The notes: generated by a model from the letters alone, not told the origin. Positions 53,901-61,531 are shown, counted from the stretch's first letter. The stretch is 64,000 bases of DNA from Evansella caseinilytica (GCF_900107275.1 NZ_FNPI01000005.1:229883-293882), one strand, 5' to 3'. Numbers and translations: made by a program.

Positions 53901-54118
53901 TCCATATAAACAGCAACTAATTCTTCTGTAGCCAATCCTTTCTTTAATATATGTTTTGCCAATTGATTAGCGCGTTGATTCAATTCTTTGTAAGTTAGCT
54001 GCTGATCGAGATATACAATAGCAATGTGATCAGGGGTTAACCTTGCTTGATGTTCAACATACTCATGAAGGCACCATAATGAATCTTGATCAGATAACAC
54101 CTTATTTGCTTCCCCCAT
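50909..54118 (-). CDS. NRPS-1: initiating A-T-E module, predicted D-Phe
   Basis: The 1069-residue protein has no C domain and matches the layout of gramicidin S synthetase 1 and tyrocidine synthetase 1. The A domain (~20-500) gives specificity residues DAWTVAAICK, a Phe code. T (~515-580, YELGGDSINAIQ) and E (~596-1010) follow, the latter with NVEGHGREYLFEQVDLSRS and SQYPV. The E-domain His motif is HHLIIDAVS, Ala replacing the usual Gly of HHxxxDG. The C-terminal helix EEVSRVYEVLEDVLD fits a donor docking segment for NRPS-2. AAAGGAGAAGG before the ATG at 54118 sets the start; the frame opens ten codons earlier. Confidence 0.95.
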   Translation of the reverse strand: MGEANKVLSDQDSLWCLHEYVEHQARLTPDHIAIVYLDQQLTYKELNQRANQLAKHILKKGLATEELVAVYMERSCEWVISLLAILKAGGCYLPIDPTYPMERIQYILEDSQTRVVLTQSRLADDIPWEGQVIVYEENALQVEEKDDLKQPCSPDQLAYVIYTSGTTGRPKGTMLSHTGIVNLRAVFTTTLQITNEDRIVQFASISFDASIWEVFMALLTGASIYISPKQVIENIHQFETFLHRHHITVATLPPTYAIHLCPEHVYTLKTLVTAGSAASARIVEKWKSHVNYVNAYGPTETSICATLWFSSEYKEGTKNVPIGRPLDHYEVLILSENNQPLGEGEEGELCISGSGLARGYLNQPKLTNEKFIEHPVSPGKKIYKTGDLAKWLPDGNIEFLGRMDHQVKIRGYRIELEEIESVLLDYSDVHEVVVTSTENHRDQQTLCAYMTGTSDLDSDQVKKYALDKLPSYMAPAYYMILDKMPLTPNGKIDRQALPDVQDWLKEKNACPSPPKDRLEEISIKVWEDVLSHSPIGVDNDFYELGGDSINAIQITAKMHALGLRLETRHLLEYPTIRSVKPFIDKGWKTSTEPIEGKVLLTPIQRWFFDQQFTDRDHWNQSVWLYNKEGYSVEILAEVLEELLKHHDGLRTYFVFDQEIEQYVQATDKTKLQLLMFDLSDTLEAENIIYEETKKIQSSLQLTRPPLFKGAVFRTSQGDHLLLIAHHLIIDAVSYTILVEDLELLYEQRLNNKATQLPVKTTPYQEWARRIHDLTCSNEINSQVTYWKSVLEEETVSLLKDIPHDNVPQKDKSTVKISFEAQETTKLLKDANRAYQTDIQDLLLLSVGLALKEWTGAHSYLINVEGHGREYLFEQVDLSRSIGWFTSQYPVILDMKSPGDMSHFIKKIKETTRNVPNRGCLFMPLLYLTDGLQTITPDGYRPEINFNYLGQMDNVYTPRFGCSDLGGGEALGPDGFYNLSPDGEIYFPLSITMWVSRGKLHGSFSFSPGQLIEEANVYEFAHFFKTSLSQLLDHCLKKLSTQNNVDTSLFKDIEMEEVSRVYEVLEDVLD

Positions 54119-54158
54119 GAAATCACCTTCTCCTTTTCTCATTATCATCCGTTTACCT

Positions 54159-55181
54159 TTATGATTTTTTTAGTCCTGCTTCTAATGAGTGCAAGAATAC
54201 ATGATGACTACTTAATTTAAAATATTTTTTCACCTTGTCAAAATGCATTTCACCTATTGAACACACACCCAAATCATTCATTTCAGCAGCTGTTGTAAAC
54301 AGTTGGGTCATAATACCGGTATCCAAACATCCAAAATAGTACCCCATTCCCCCATATTTAGGCATGGAAACTTGAGCATTATATATAAAAAATAATGTGA
54401 AAGCAGATGTTTCAAAACATTCCTGATTGAGGGGATGATGAACATGTTTCGTGATCACGCAAGTGGAACTAACTAACTTTAATTCATTATCTACTGGATG
54501 ATAGTAATACAACCCCCCAGGCACCTCATCCACTCTATTGTCTTTTACATAAACAAAGACATCAATCGGATACAATCCGCCAGCAGAAGGATAGTAATAC
54601 GTTGGAAACTCTAGATCACCATCCGTTTGCCTGAATGCACCCAATACTTGAGCAAAAACAAAAAGTGAAACCTTTTTATTTGTCTGGAACTCTCTTTGTG
54701 ATCGACGTTGTGTGATAAAGGTTGGGAACTCTGGGTCAGCCATTGGAATTTTTTTATCAACGGCCCCCTCAAATCCTCTGTTCAGTTTGTTTATTTTAAA
54801 ATGCTTAAATTTTTCAGGATCTAAAAAAACATCAGGATCATCAACTTGTTCAAGCAATTGCGTCTGCGATTCAAACAATTCTCTTGGCGATAACAAACGG
54901 TTCACTAAAATATGACGTTGAATAAGATCCTTCATTAGTTGGTGGATGATGATCTCTTCGTGTACGTCTTGGAGTGTATTCAGGACATCAGTAAGGGACA
55001 CACCCTTTTGGGCCATATTGTAAAGTGTTGCAAATAATTCAGGTGACACATCTTCATTTTGATAATCGCCAATAACCACTATTTGATCCCTTACTTGCCA
55101 ATGAACTAGCGGGGACCAGTAGTAGACTTCATCCTTTCTTAACTGCATAGGCTTAATTTTAAATGTCGTTTGCTTCATCAT
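54159..55181 (-). CDS. SagB-type flavin oxidoreductase (thiazoline oxidase candidate)
   Basis: The 340-residue protein has an N-terminal helical region (~1-110) and a C-terminal nitroreductase-fold domain of the SagB type. The FMN-binding start is TFITQRRSQREF, followed by YYPSAGGLYPIDVFVYVKD, LYYYHPVDNEL, YFGCLDTGIMTQLFTTAAEMNDLGV (split around residue 275) and the late CSIGEMHFDKV. SagB-like enzymes oxidise thiazolines to thiazoles, both in ribosomal peptides and in NRPS systems such as bleomycin and epothilone. Next to two Cy-Cys modules this role is likely here. GGGAGG five bases before the ATG sets the start; it overlaps nothing and lies 10 bases after cysE. Confidence 0.88.
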   Translation of the reverse strand: MMKQTTFKIKPMQLRKDEVYYWSPLVHWQVRDQIVVIGDYQNEDVSPELFATLYNMAQKGVSLTDVLNTLQDVHEEIIIHQLMKDLIQRHILVNRLLSPRELFESQTQLLEQVDDPDVFLDPEKFKHFKINKLNRGFEGAVDKKIPMADPEFPTFITQRRSQREFQTNKKVSLFVFAQVLGAFRQTDGDLEFPTYYYPSAGGLYPIDVFVYVKDNRVDEVPGGLYYYHPVDNELKLVSSTCVITKHVHHPLNQECFETSAFTLFFIYNAQVSMPKYGGMGYYFGCLDTGIMTQLFTTAAEMNDLGVCSIGEMHFDKVKKYFKLSSHHVFLHSLEAGLKKS

Positions 55182-55191
55182 ATTTTCCTCC

Positions 55192-55890
55192 CTACCATTT
55201 GACGACATCACGTTTTGAGATATTTTCGAGTTTTTCTTGTTTTTCCTCTAACTGATTCAACTGATGTCTTAAATTGTGAATTTCCTTAAATAGGAGATGG
55301 AATTGCTCTTGAATAATATCCGGTAGTTGTGTTTGATCAAGGTCGATGTGGGATGTTTTTTGATCATAAGGGATGACTGTTTTACGTACAATCTGGCCAG
55401 GAACGCCAACGACTGTTGAATAGGAAGGCACTTCTTTTAACACAACAGCGCCAGCACCAATTTTGGCGTAGTCCCCTACTTTAAACGGACCTAACACTTT
55501 TGCTCCAGCGCTAATCACAACATTTTTGCCGATTGTAGGATGACGCTTCCCTCTATCCTTTCCAGTTCCTCCCAGCGTCGCTCCTTGGTAAATCGTACAG
55601 TTATCCCCTATTTCAGTCGTTTCACCAATCACAACCCCCGCCCCATGATCAATAAAAACACCATACCCTATTTTGGCGGCTGGATGAATTTCTATGTCAG
55701 TTATCCATCGTGAAAAAAACGCTAGTCCTCTCGCCAAAAAATAGAGACGCTTGTTATAAAGAAAATGAGCAATCCTATGTAATAACAGTGCGTGTAGACC
55801 AGGATAAAACAGGAGAATCTCCACAAAATTTCTGGCAGCTGGATCGCGTGTTTTGATAGCCTGAATATCACGATTCAATTTTGCAAACAT
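55192..55890 (-). CDS. Serine O-acetyltransferase (CysE-like)
   Basis: The 232-residue left-handed beta-helix enzyme makes O-acetylserine, the direct precursor of cysteine. Signature parts are DIEIHPAAKIGYGVFIDHGAGV, split over residues ~66-87, GETTEIGDNCTIYQGATLGG and GAKVLGPFKVGDYAKIGAGAVV. The C-terminal ~50 residues add a predicted coiled coil (LLFKEIHNLRHQLNQLEEKQ) not needed for catalysis. GGGGAGG lies 11 bases before the ATG at 55890, preferred over 55926. As first gene of the NRPS operon it probably raises the cysteine supply for the two Cys modules rather than serving housekeeping. Confidence 0.93.
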   Translation of the reverse strand: MFAKLNRDIQAIKTRDPAARNFVEILLFYPGLHALLLHRIAHFLYNKRLYFLARGLAFFSRWITDIEIHPAAKIGYGVFIDHGAGVVIGETTEIGDNCTIYQGATLGGTGKDRGKRHPTIGKNVVISAGAKVLGPFKVGDYAKIGAGAVVLKEVPSYSTVVGVPGQIVRKTVIPYDQKTSHIDLDQTQLPDIIQEQFHLLFKEIHNLRHQLNQLEEKQEKLENISKRDVVKW

Positions 55891-55980
55891 TGATTGATCA
55901 TCCTCCCCACAAAATAAAACGTTCATTCCAGAGGTTCATCGTGAAAGTAGAATAGGAATACAGGAAATCTTAAATCATAT

Positions 55981-56131
55981 AGAGGATATTCAAAAAGTGT
56001 GGGAAACAGCGCCTGCGAATCTCATCGTTGCGTTGCCACTAAGCTGCTCACGTACGTTTCCGCATACGCTACGCTGCTCGATCCTGCCGCGCCTCCATCT
56101 TCTTGTCGCTGTTCTGTCCTCCTTTTTCACT
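55981..56131 (+). repeat. Long-type TGTTCAAAAAG repeat upstream of the NRPS operon
   Basis: AGAGGATATTCAAAAAGTGT and TCCTCCTTTTTCAC bound the element. Interior blocks CCTGCGAATCTCATCG, CTGCTCACGTACG and CGCGCCTCCATCTTCTTG match the copies at 8356 and 59551. It sits between the NRPS promoter region and cysE. Confidence 0.8.
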
Positions 56132-56175
56132 AAATATAGTATAGTTTTTATATTCAATTATATAATATTTCAAAA

Positions 56176-56199
56176 CTAAATACTTTATATTAAGTATTA
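56176..56199. promoter_or_regulatory. Candidate regulator dyad upstream of the NRPS operon
   Basis: AATACTT-TATATT-AAGTATT is a perfect inverted repeat in an AT-rich region. Its left part (ACTAAATACTTTATATT) resembles the dyads in front of both PadR genes (ACTAAATATTT). PadR control of the NRPS operon is inferred. Confidence 0.45.
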
Positions 56200-56284
56200 A
56201 CCTAAGTATACGTTTATTTCATAGTTTTTGTCAATAAAAGAATATAAAGTATTTTCAAAAAATTCGATAGATCAAAGTGAAATC

Positions 56285-56570
56285 AAAAGGAAGTGGAGAA
56301 ATTCATGAATCTATTCCTCATGCTGTACCAGACAGCGGAATGACTACTTCACACTATTGACAATATCCCTTTCAAACATCCAACTTTCGGCGTGACAAAT
56401 TTAGCGCCAGGTATGGTGAGAAACTATTCATGCGTGGTGGCCTCACATCGATGTCGTGACGGACAAGTTTCATGCTATCCGACCGTTTGCCCGAATATTA
56501 GGACAAGCGTGCGAATGGGATTGCGACTACCCACAAATCATTAGGACATCAGACATTAAAATCCATTTAA
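56285..56570 (+). pseudogene. Degraded ORF remnant, possibly transposase
   Basis: Frame fragments such as NLFLMLYQTAE and, in another frame, IDVVTDKFHAIRPFARILGQ can be read, interrupted by stops. The second recalls the DKFH segment of ISL3-like transposases, but the match is weak. No intact gene lies here. Confidence 0.3.
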
Positions 56571-56572
56571 AA

Positions 56573-56720
56573 GTGTATGTTCAAAAAGATCGCTTTTTAT
56601 CTTTTTCAACATACACGATGCAATGAGTGAAGCCGATGCATTCCTTTCAAACCAGCTATGAGTGATTTTCTCGTAGCTGGTTGCATCGGGCGGAACCATT
56701 GTCTTTTTGAACAGACTCTA
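56573..56720 (+). repeat. Composite TGTTCAAAAAG repeat, partner of 3101-3460
   Basis: It starts GTGTATGTTCAAAAAGATCG with an inverted copy. It then contains GAGTGAAGCCGATGCATTCC and CGGGCGGAACCATTG and ends TCTTTTTGAACAGACTC. Confidence 0.75.
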
Positions 56721-56776
56721 AAAGTAATTTTTTATGATTACTTCTTGACTTCAAGTTTAATATCATTATAATAAAC

Positions 56777-56797
56777 ATTAAATACTAAATATTTAAT
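56777..56797. promoter_or_regulatory. Candidate PadR autoregulatory operator
   Basis: TTAAATA-CTAAA-TATTTAA is an inverted repeat ~35 bases before the padR start. The core AAATACTAAATATTTA is also found upstream of the second padR gene. Confidence 0.5.
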
Positions 56798-56830
56798 ACT
56801 CAAATTTTTTCATCACCTCGGGGGGATTGT

Positions 56831-57376
56831 ATGACAAACGTGATGGTCTTAGGCGTGTTGCTAACATATGGGCCCATGTCTGGATATGAAATACAGCAAA
56901 AAATGCACTCAGCCAAAACAAATAAATGGGCTTATGTAAAGCCAGCATCTATTTATCATGCTTTAAGAAAGCTGGAAAGCGAAAAATTAGTAAGCATAAA
57001 AACGATAGAACAGACAGGAAATCGTTCCAAGGCAATTTATGAAATAACCTTATTAGGAATCGATACGTTTGATGATATGGTTATTAATTCTTTCAAGAAA
57101 CCTTCTGTTGTTTTTCCAACAGTCTTGTACACTGCTTTAACATTTATAGATGAAGCTCCAAGAGAGCAAATCATTCAGGCAATCAAAGTACAACAGCAAG
57201 ATATTATGGATATTTATGAAGAAATGAAAGAAGGGCAGGTGGAAAAAGAGAAAATGATGGAGGTACCTAAAAATGTGTTATTAATCTTTGAAAACATTTA
57301 TGATCAATGCGAATTACAACTTGGATTTTTAGAGAATTTACTTACTACACTAGAGGGAGGAAATAAATCGCTATGA
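56831..57376 (+). CDS. PadR-family transcriptional regulator (copy 1)
   Basis: The 181-residue protein has the PadR winged-helix start: MVLGVLLTYGPMSGYEIQQK, then WAYVKPASIYHALRKLESEK, the recognition and wing region. A C-terminal helical dimerisation domain (~95-180) completes it. GGGGGGA lies before the ATG. The stop overlaps the start of the MFS exporter gene by four bases (ATGA), so the two are translationally coupled. PadR proteins usually repress adjacent efflux genes and respond to a ligand. A paralogue on the other strand at 59726-60262 is very similar. Confidence 0.92.
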   Translation: MTNVMVLGVLLTYGPMSGYEIQQKMHSAKTNKWAYVKPASIYHALRKLESEKLVSIKTIEQTGNRSKAIYEITLLGIDTFDDMVINSFKKPSVVFPTVLYTALTFIDEAPREQIIQAIKVQQQDIMDIYEEMKEGQVEKEKMMEVPKNVLLIFENIYDQCELQLGFLENLLTTLEGGNKSL

Positions 57377-58578
57377 AAAACAAAAAGAAATTTGCTTTAT
57401 TGACCATTGTATTTGCCGTTTTTACCGATATGCTGATTTACGGGATTATTGTACCTATATTACCTGAATACTCCGCTACAATCGGTATTTCACAAACACA
57501 AATTGGTCTCATTTTTAGCAGTTACGCCGTAGCACTTTTCATTGCAACACCTATTTTAGGTACGATATCTGACAAATATGGAAGGCGAGCCCCCATGCTA
57601 TTAGGTACAATTGGTATGGTCTTGTCCTTAATTTTATTCATATTCACCACCAATTTATGGATATTGATTTTAGCACGCATTATCCAAGGAGGATGTGCAG
57701 CTATAACATGGACAGCGGGATTAGCCTATCTTGCTGATTCACATCCACCCGAAGAACGTGGCAAAGCAATGGGAATATCTCTATCAGGTCAAGCTGCTGG
57801 TACTCTCCTTGGTCCTGTATTTGGTGGTTGGATTTTTCAACTTGGAAGCTTTGAAATACTTTTTCTGTTTGCCATATGTATAAACTTAATTGATGGGGTA
57901 TTTCGATTTTTATATGTAAAAGATGTTACTGGTTCTAAAACAAAAAATGTCTTATCTTCTTTTGGAATCCTGAAAGACCGTCAATTATTAATAGTTACAA
58001 GCATTGTTGTTATTGGGGCTTGCATCCCAACTGTTCTACAACCTACTCTTCCACTGCACTTACAGAACACACTAAACACAAATCCCGGTGCTATTGGATT
58101 GTTGTTTGCTGTACCAACGTTAGCATACGGTCTAACTACTCCTATTTTAGGAATTGTTTCAGGACGAATAGGAAATATGAAAACCATTATCATCGGCTTG
58201 ATTCTTATTTCCGTATCTTTACCGCTTGTCGTTTTGCCAAATTCTATGCTGCCTCAAATAGCTGCGCTAGCTCTATTAGGAGTAAGCATGGGAGCTGTTC
58301 TTGTACCTTGTCTAGCTCACTTAGCCAATATATCACAATCCAGGGGAGAAAACTCATATGGCTTAACATTTGCTATTTATAATACAGCTTACTCCATCGG
58401 AATGATCATTGGCCCGATGTTGAGCAGTAGTTTAGCCGAAGCTGTCGGTGTTAAGTTATCATATATATTCATCGGATGTGTCGTATTGATATATATGATA
58501 TTTATAAGTATCATCCTATCTCGCGGAATTCTAAATAACAATAATAACATACAAAAAAGTCAAGATTCTTCTTCTTAA
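57373..58578 (+). CDS. MFS multidrug-type exporter (DHA1-like)
   Basis: The 401-residue protein has 12 predicted membrane helices. The loop 2-3 motif is GTISDKYGRRAPMLLGT. Antiporter-type motif C appears in helix 5 as GISLSGQAAGTLLGPVFGGW, and helix 1 carries TDMLIYGIIVPILPEY. These mark drug:H+ exporters. Coupling to a PadR repressor and its location next to the NRPS operon make it a candidate exporter or self-resistance gene for the peptide; that link is inferred. It is on the opposite strand from the NRPS genes. Confidence 0.9.
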   Translation: MKNKKKFALLTIVFAVFTDMLIYGIIVPILPEYSATIGISQTQIGLIFSSYAVALFIATPILGTISDKYGRRAPMLLGTIGMVLSLILFIFTTNLWILILARIIQGGCAAITWTAGLAYLADSHPPEERGKAMGISLSGQAAGTLLGPVFGGWIFQLGSFEILFLFAICINLIDGVFRFLYVKDVTGSKTKNVLSSFGILKDRQLLIVTSIVVIGACIPTVLQPTLPLHLQNTLNTNPGAIGLLFAVPTLAYGLTTPILGIVSGRIGNMKTIIIGLILISVSLPLVVLPNSMLPQIAALALLGVSMGAVLVPCLAHLANISQSRGENSYGLTFAIYNTAYSIGMIIGPMLSSSLAEAVGVKLSYIFIGCVVLIYMIFISIILSRGILNNNNNIQKSQDSSS

Positions 58579-58599
58579 ACTTTATTGAACTTAAGCCAC

Positions 58600-59430
58600 A
58601 ACTTTGACAAAAAACGATGAAAGAGTTTGAACTGGTTTTGAAAACGAGCAATCACCTGTTGAAAAATAAAGCTAGCCTGTGTTCAAGGTTCCTTGCCAGA
58701 AATCGCAGAGCGCTCACTGTCTCACCTAACTCTTGAAGGCATGAACGAATAAGGCATAAACCATCGTTGCACTCGTCCGGGTAGATAGGCCACCTGATTG
58801 GTGGCCTAATCCCCCCAGACAGATTTCCCGCACCGAGCTCTTCAAAAATGTTTTCACTTTGGTATGTATGTTTGATAAAGAGTACCAAGCTGCCGACACA
58901 TTGGCGTATTTCAAGCAAAAAGTTAAGGAAATATATGAGCATAGTGCTTCAGATCAAAATGTGCCAGTTATTTTGACCAATGACGAGGACATCAGTGCTT
59001 ATACTCCCGGTTCACGATTCGGTATCATGCATAACGGATTCGGCTTTCTTGAGACAGGAAAATATTGAATTTTCAATCCATGGGATGATTGAACCTTATC
59101 AATGACCGTTTTCGCTACATAATCTCCTTGTTGTTGTTTAAACATCGCCAATATGTCCATAATGCATGAGTCTGTAGCTTGTTGATCCCCCAAACGTGGA
59201 GGTTGGGCTGTCAATACGCCTTCATACGAAGTTGCGTCCCTCAGCAGATGCTCTTTCATCATATAGAGATTTCCATTGGCGCGTATCACACTGAGGTTTG
59301 CTGTATTTTTGCAAGCCATCATCCAGGATGGAATATTTCGTCTCAGTGTCCAAGGTCTCGATCGGTTGCACCATCAAGTCTAGTGCTTATACAAAGTAAC
59401 TTCCTTCTTTTGGGATTCGAAGGGGGGTAT
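58600..59430. other. Scar region with decayed ORF fragments
   Basis: No intact gene is supported. A minus-strand frame (58999-59322) reads MKEHLLRDATSYEGVLTAQP and SHGLKIQYFPVSRKPNPLCM. It has clear coding character but no plausible start context, and I do not know the family. A plus-strand frame 58859-59068 has weaker character. A hairpin TAGGCCACC/GGTGGCCTA lies at 58786-58808. Confidence 0.4.
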
Positions 59431-59501
59431 CACTAAAAGATTATTCAAGGAGAGTTGAGACAGCTCGCAGCTTCTCAGTGAAGAATGGCTCGTTGCTTCG
59501 T

Positions 59502-59547
59502 GTCTGTTCAAAAAGATAAGAAGCGTTCTTTTTGAACAAACACTAAA
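59502..59547. repeat. Short hairpin-type TGTTCAAAAAG repeat
   Basis: GTGTCTGTTCAAAAAGATAAG and CTTTTTGAACAAACAC face each other around a ~6-base loop. It lies immediately before a long-type copy. Confidence 0.7.
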
Positions 59548-59550
59548 AGA

Positions 59551-59710
59551 GGATGTTCAAAAAGTGCGGGAAACAGAGCCGACGAATCTCAACGCCTGCG
59601 TTGTTCCTCCGCTGCTCACGTACGTCCTGTGTACGCTGCGCTGCACGTGGTTGCCGCGCCTCGACCTTCTTGTCCCTGTTATGTCCTCCTTTTTGAACGA
59701 ACACTAAAAG
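59551..59710 (+). repeat. Long-type TGTTCAAAAAG repeat, best-preserved copy
   Basis: It runs from GAGGATGTTCAAAAAGTGCG through GAATCTCAACGCCTGCG, TGCTCACGTACG and CGCGCCTCGACCTTCTTGTC to TCCTCCTTTTTGAACGAACA. It ends 16 bases before the second padR stop codon. Confidence 0.85.
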
Positions 59711-59725
59711 TGGAGGCATACAGAT

Positions 59726-60262
59726 TTAACTTTCTTTTATCATATTTTTTATTTCCGTAATACACTTTAATTGAAGTTCACATTGTGCATAAATGTTTTG
59801 AAAAATTGCCTCAATATTACCAGGCATTTCTCCTATATAACGTTCTTTCTCTCTATATCCATTCTTCATGCTTTCATAAATGCCGATGATTTCTGTTTCC
59901 TGCTTCTCCAGCGCTTCCAACACCTCTTCATTTGATAAATTATCCATAAATGTAAGCGCGGTATATAAAGTGGTAGGAAAAACTAACGATGATTTGCTAA
60001 AGGAATCTATTAGCAATTTTCGAAGTTCATTTTCCCCGTCAGTTGTGATTTTAAATATCGACTTTGTTCTTAATCCTGTTTGTTCCACGGTTTCCAAAAC
60101 AACTTTGCCTTCAAAGCGCAGTTTCTTTAATGCATGATAAATGGATGCTGGTTTAACATAAGCCCACATATCCGTTTTGGCTGACTGCATCATTTGTTGG
60201 ATCTCATATCCAGACATAGGACCATGGGTAAGTAATAATCCCAATACCATCATTCTAGTCAT
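59726..60262 (-). CDS. PadR-family transcriptional regulator (copy 2)
   Basis: The 178-residue protein parallels PadR copy 1 along its length (MVLGLLLTHGPMSGYEIQQM, WAYVKPASIYHALKKL, LVFPTTLYTALTFMDN). GAGGTGATATG lies before the ATG. It has no partner gene of its own on either side, so it may control the MFS exporter or the NRPS operon in trans. The pair look like paralogues from an older duplication because the DNA is well diverged. Confidence 0.92.
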   Translation of the reverse strand: MTRMMVLGLLLTHGPMSGYEIQQMMQSAKTDMWAYVKPASIYHALKKLRFEGKVVLETVEQTGLRTKSIFKITTDGENELRKLLIDSFSKSSLVFPTTLYTALTFMDNLSNEEVLEALEKQETEIIGIYESMKNGYREKERYIGEMPGNIEAIFQNIYAQCELQLKCITEIKNMIKES

Positions 60263-60291
60263 ATATCATATCACCTCATGATTATTCAAAT

Positions 60292-60313
60292 ATCAAATAC
60301 TAAATATTTACTG
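60292..60313. promoter_or_regulatory. Candidate operator upstream of padR copy 2
   Basis: AAATACTAAATATTTA is shared exactly with the region before padR copy 1, in the opposite orientation relative to the gene. It lies ~30 bases upstream of the start codon. Confidence 0.5.
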
Positions 60314-60499
60314 TTTGCTTATTAAATATACCACAAAGCTCTCTTTTTTGAAAGAAGAAAACAAGGGGGGCAGAATATTGTCATGCTTATAATTAACCAG
60401 TTTACTTTCAACAAGAACATTACAATAGGCAAATGATATAAAGAACCAACCATCAAATCGAATGGGCGGTATCAATGATTGCAGCTATTTTTCTTAATC

Positions 60500-60725
60500 G
60501 ATTAGTCTTTTAATATTTTGTTAATTGGTACAGAAGGCTTTGGCAACGATTTTATGTTATCCATTGTTGCATTCATTAGTTCTGTATAGGACTTCGAAGT
60601 TTTGCAGGCAGTAAACTTTGTACATCCTCTCCCCATTGCTTAAAATCTTTCTTATCTTCACAATAATCAATGATCTTCTCATCCCAGCCGCTATCAAGCA
60701 ACAGTTTAAAGTATCTCCTATTTAA
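60500..60725 (-). pseudogene. Fused remnants of immunity genes (DUF3969 tail)
   Basis: On the minus strand the tail DVQSLLPAKL matches DVQSLLPEKL of the intact DUF3969 gene at 63210-63548. The noncoding flank (TTTTAATATTTTGTTAAT) also matches. Upstream it joins another frame (LLLDSGWDEKIIDYCEDKKD), which looks like a different immunity protein. No full frame is left. Confidence 0.6.
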
Positions 60726-60806
60726 AGGGTTCTTCCGGAATATTCTCCACTACATCATTAACGGCGTAGGCTATATCATTAGCCTTGAAGTTACACGAAA
60801 GAGCCT

Positions 60807-60856
60807 AAAAAAAGTGATACTCACACCAACTTTTAAGGTGAATACCACTCTTTTTT
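60807..60856. terminator. Bidirectional terminator downstream of the nitroreductase
   Basis: AAAAAAAGTGATA and TACCACTCTTTTTT pair with an inner TCACACC/GGTGA stem. A-run and T-run lie on opposite sides. Confidence 0.7.
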
Positions 60857-60892
60857 AATTACTGGTTCTTGTCCCGACCTTTTAAATTTACC

Positions 60893-61531
60893 CTATCGCC
60901 AAAAAGTGATTTTATCTGAACTTAAGCGAATCGATTCATAGCCTTCTTCCTTAGCTTTACCTATTGATAAAATCATTACTGGAACAAAACGATTTTTATC
61001 TATTTCAAAAGTTTCTGCTAATTGGTCGTGTTCAAAACCGCCTATCGGATTCGTATCATATCCATGTGCACGAGCAATTAACATAAGTTGCATTGCAAAG
61101 AGACTGCTATCAATTTTAGCAATTTCAATCCTCATTTCTCTTGGCAGACTTGGAAAAAAACTCATAATTTGTTCCAGTTGTTTATCTCGTACATCGGCAG
61201 GCATTTTTCCTTGTCTAACAGCTTCATTATAGATATCTTCAACGATTAAATAGCTTTCTGTATCGCCAAAAATTAATAGCATTGCTGATGACGTATCGTT
61301 CTGTAAAGTATTGAAGCGAACAAGTGGTTTTAGTTTTTCTTTTCCTTCCGGAGTATCAACAACAACTACACGCCAGGGTTGCATGTTTGCGGAAGATGGA
61401 GCTAAGCTGGCTTCTGATATCATTTCACTTAGTTCCTCTCTTGAAATTTTAATGTTTTCATCGTAATTTCGTACAGAACGGCGTCCTCCTACAATATTGG
61501 CAAAATCATTATTTTGTAGCTTGGTTAACAT
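60893..61531 (-). CDS. Nitroreductase-family flavoprotein
   Basis: The 212-residue protein is an FMN-dependent NAD(P)H oxidoreductase of the nitroreductase fold. The FMN contacts are RRSVRNYDENIKIS near the N-terminus and EASLAPSSANMQPWRVVVVD. The late part is ARAHGYDTNPIGGFEHDQLA and VPVMILSIGKA. The preferred start is the ATG at 61531, with AAGGAGA nine bases upstream; the frame opens at 61576. It is divergent from a MerR regulator whose operator lies in its promoter. Its substrate is likely a quinone or nitro compound. It is not the NRPS oxidase, which is SagB-type. Confidence 0.9.
   Translation of the reverse strand: MLTKLQNNDFANIVGGRRSVRNYDENIKISREELSEMISEASLAPSSANMQPWRVVVVDTPEGKEKLKPLVRFNTLQNDTSSAMLLIFGDTESYLIVEDIYNEAVRQGKMPADVRDKQLEQIMSFFPSLPREMRIEIAKIDSSLFAMQLMLIARAHGYDTNPIGGFEHDQLAETFEIDKNRFVPVMILSIGKAKEEGYESIRLSSDKITFWR

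Noticed and set aside
55981..56131. Riboswitch or T-box for the cysE/NRPS operon
   Set aside because: No T-box specifier or TGGN core, and the folded sequence is a copy of the dispersed repeat family found at unrelated genes.
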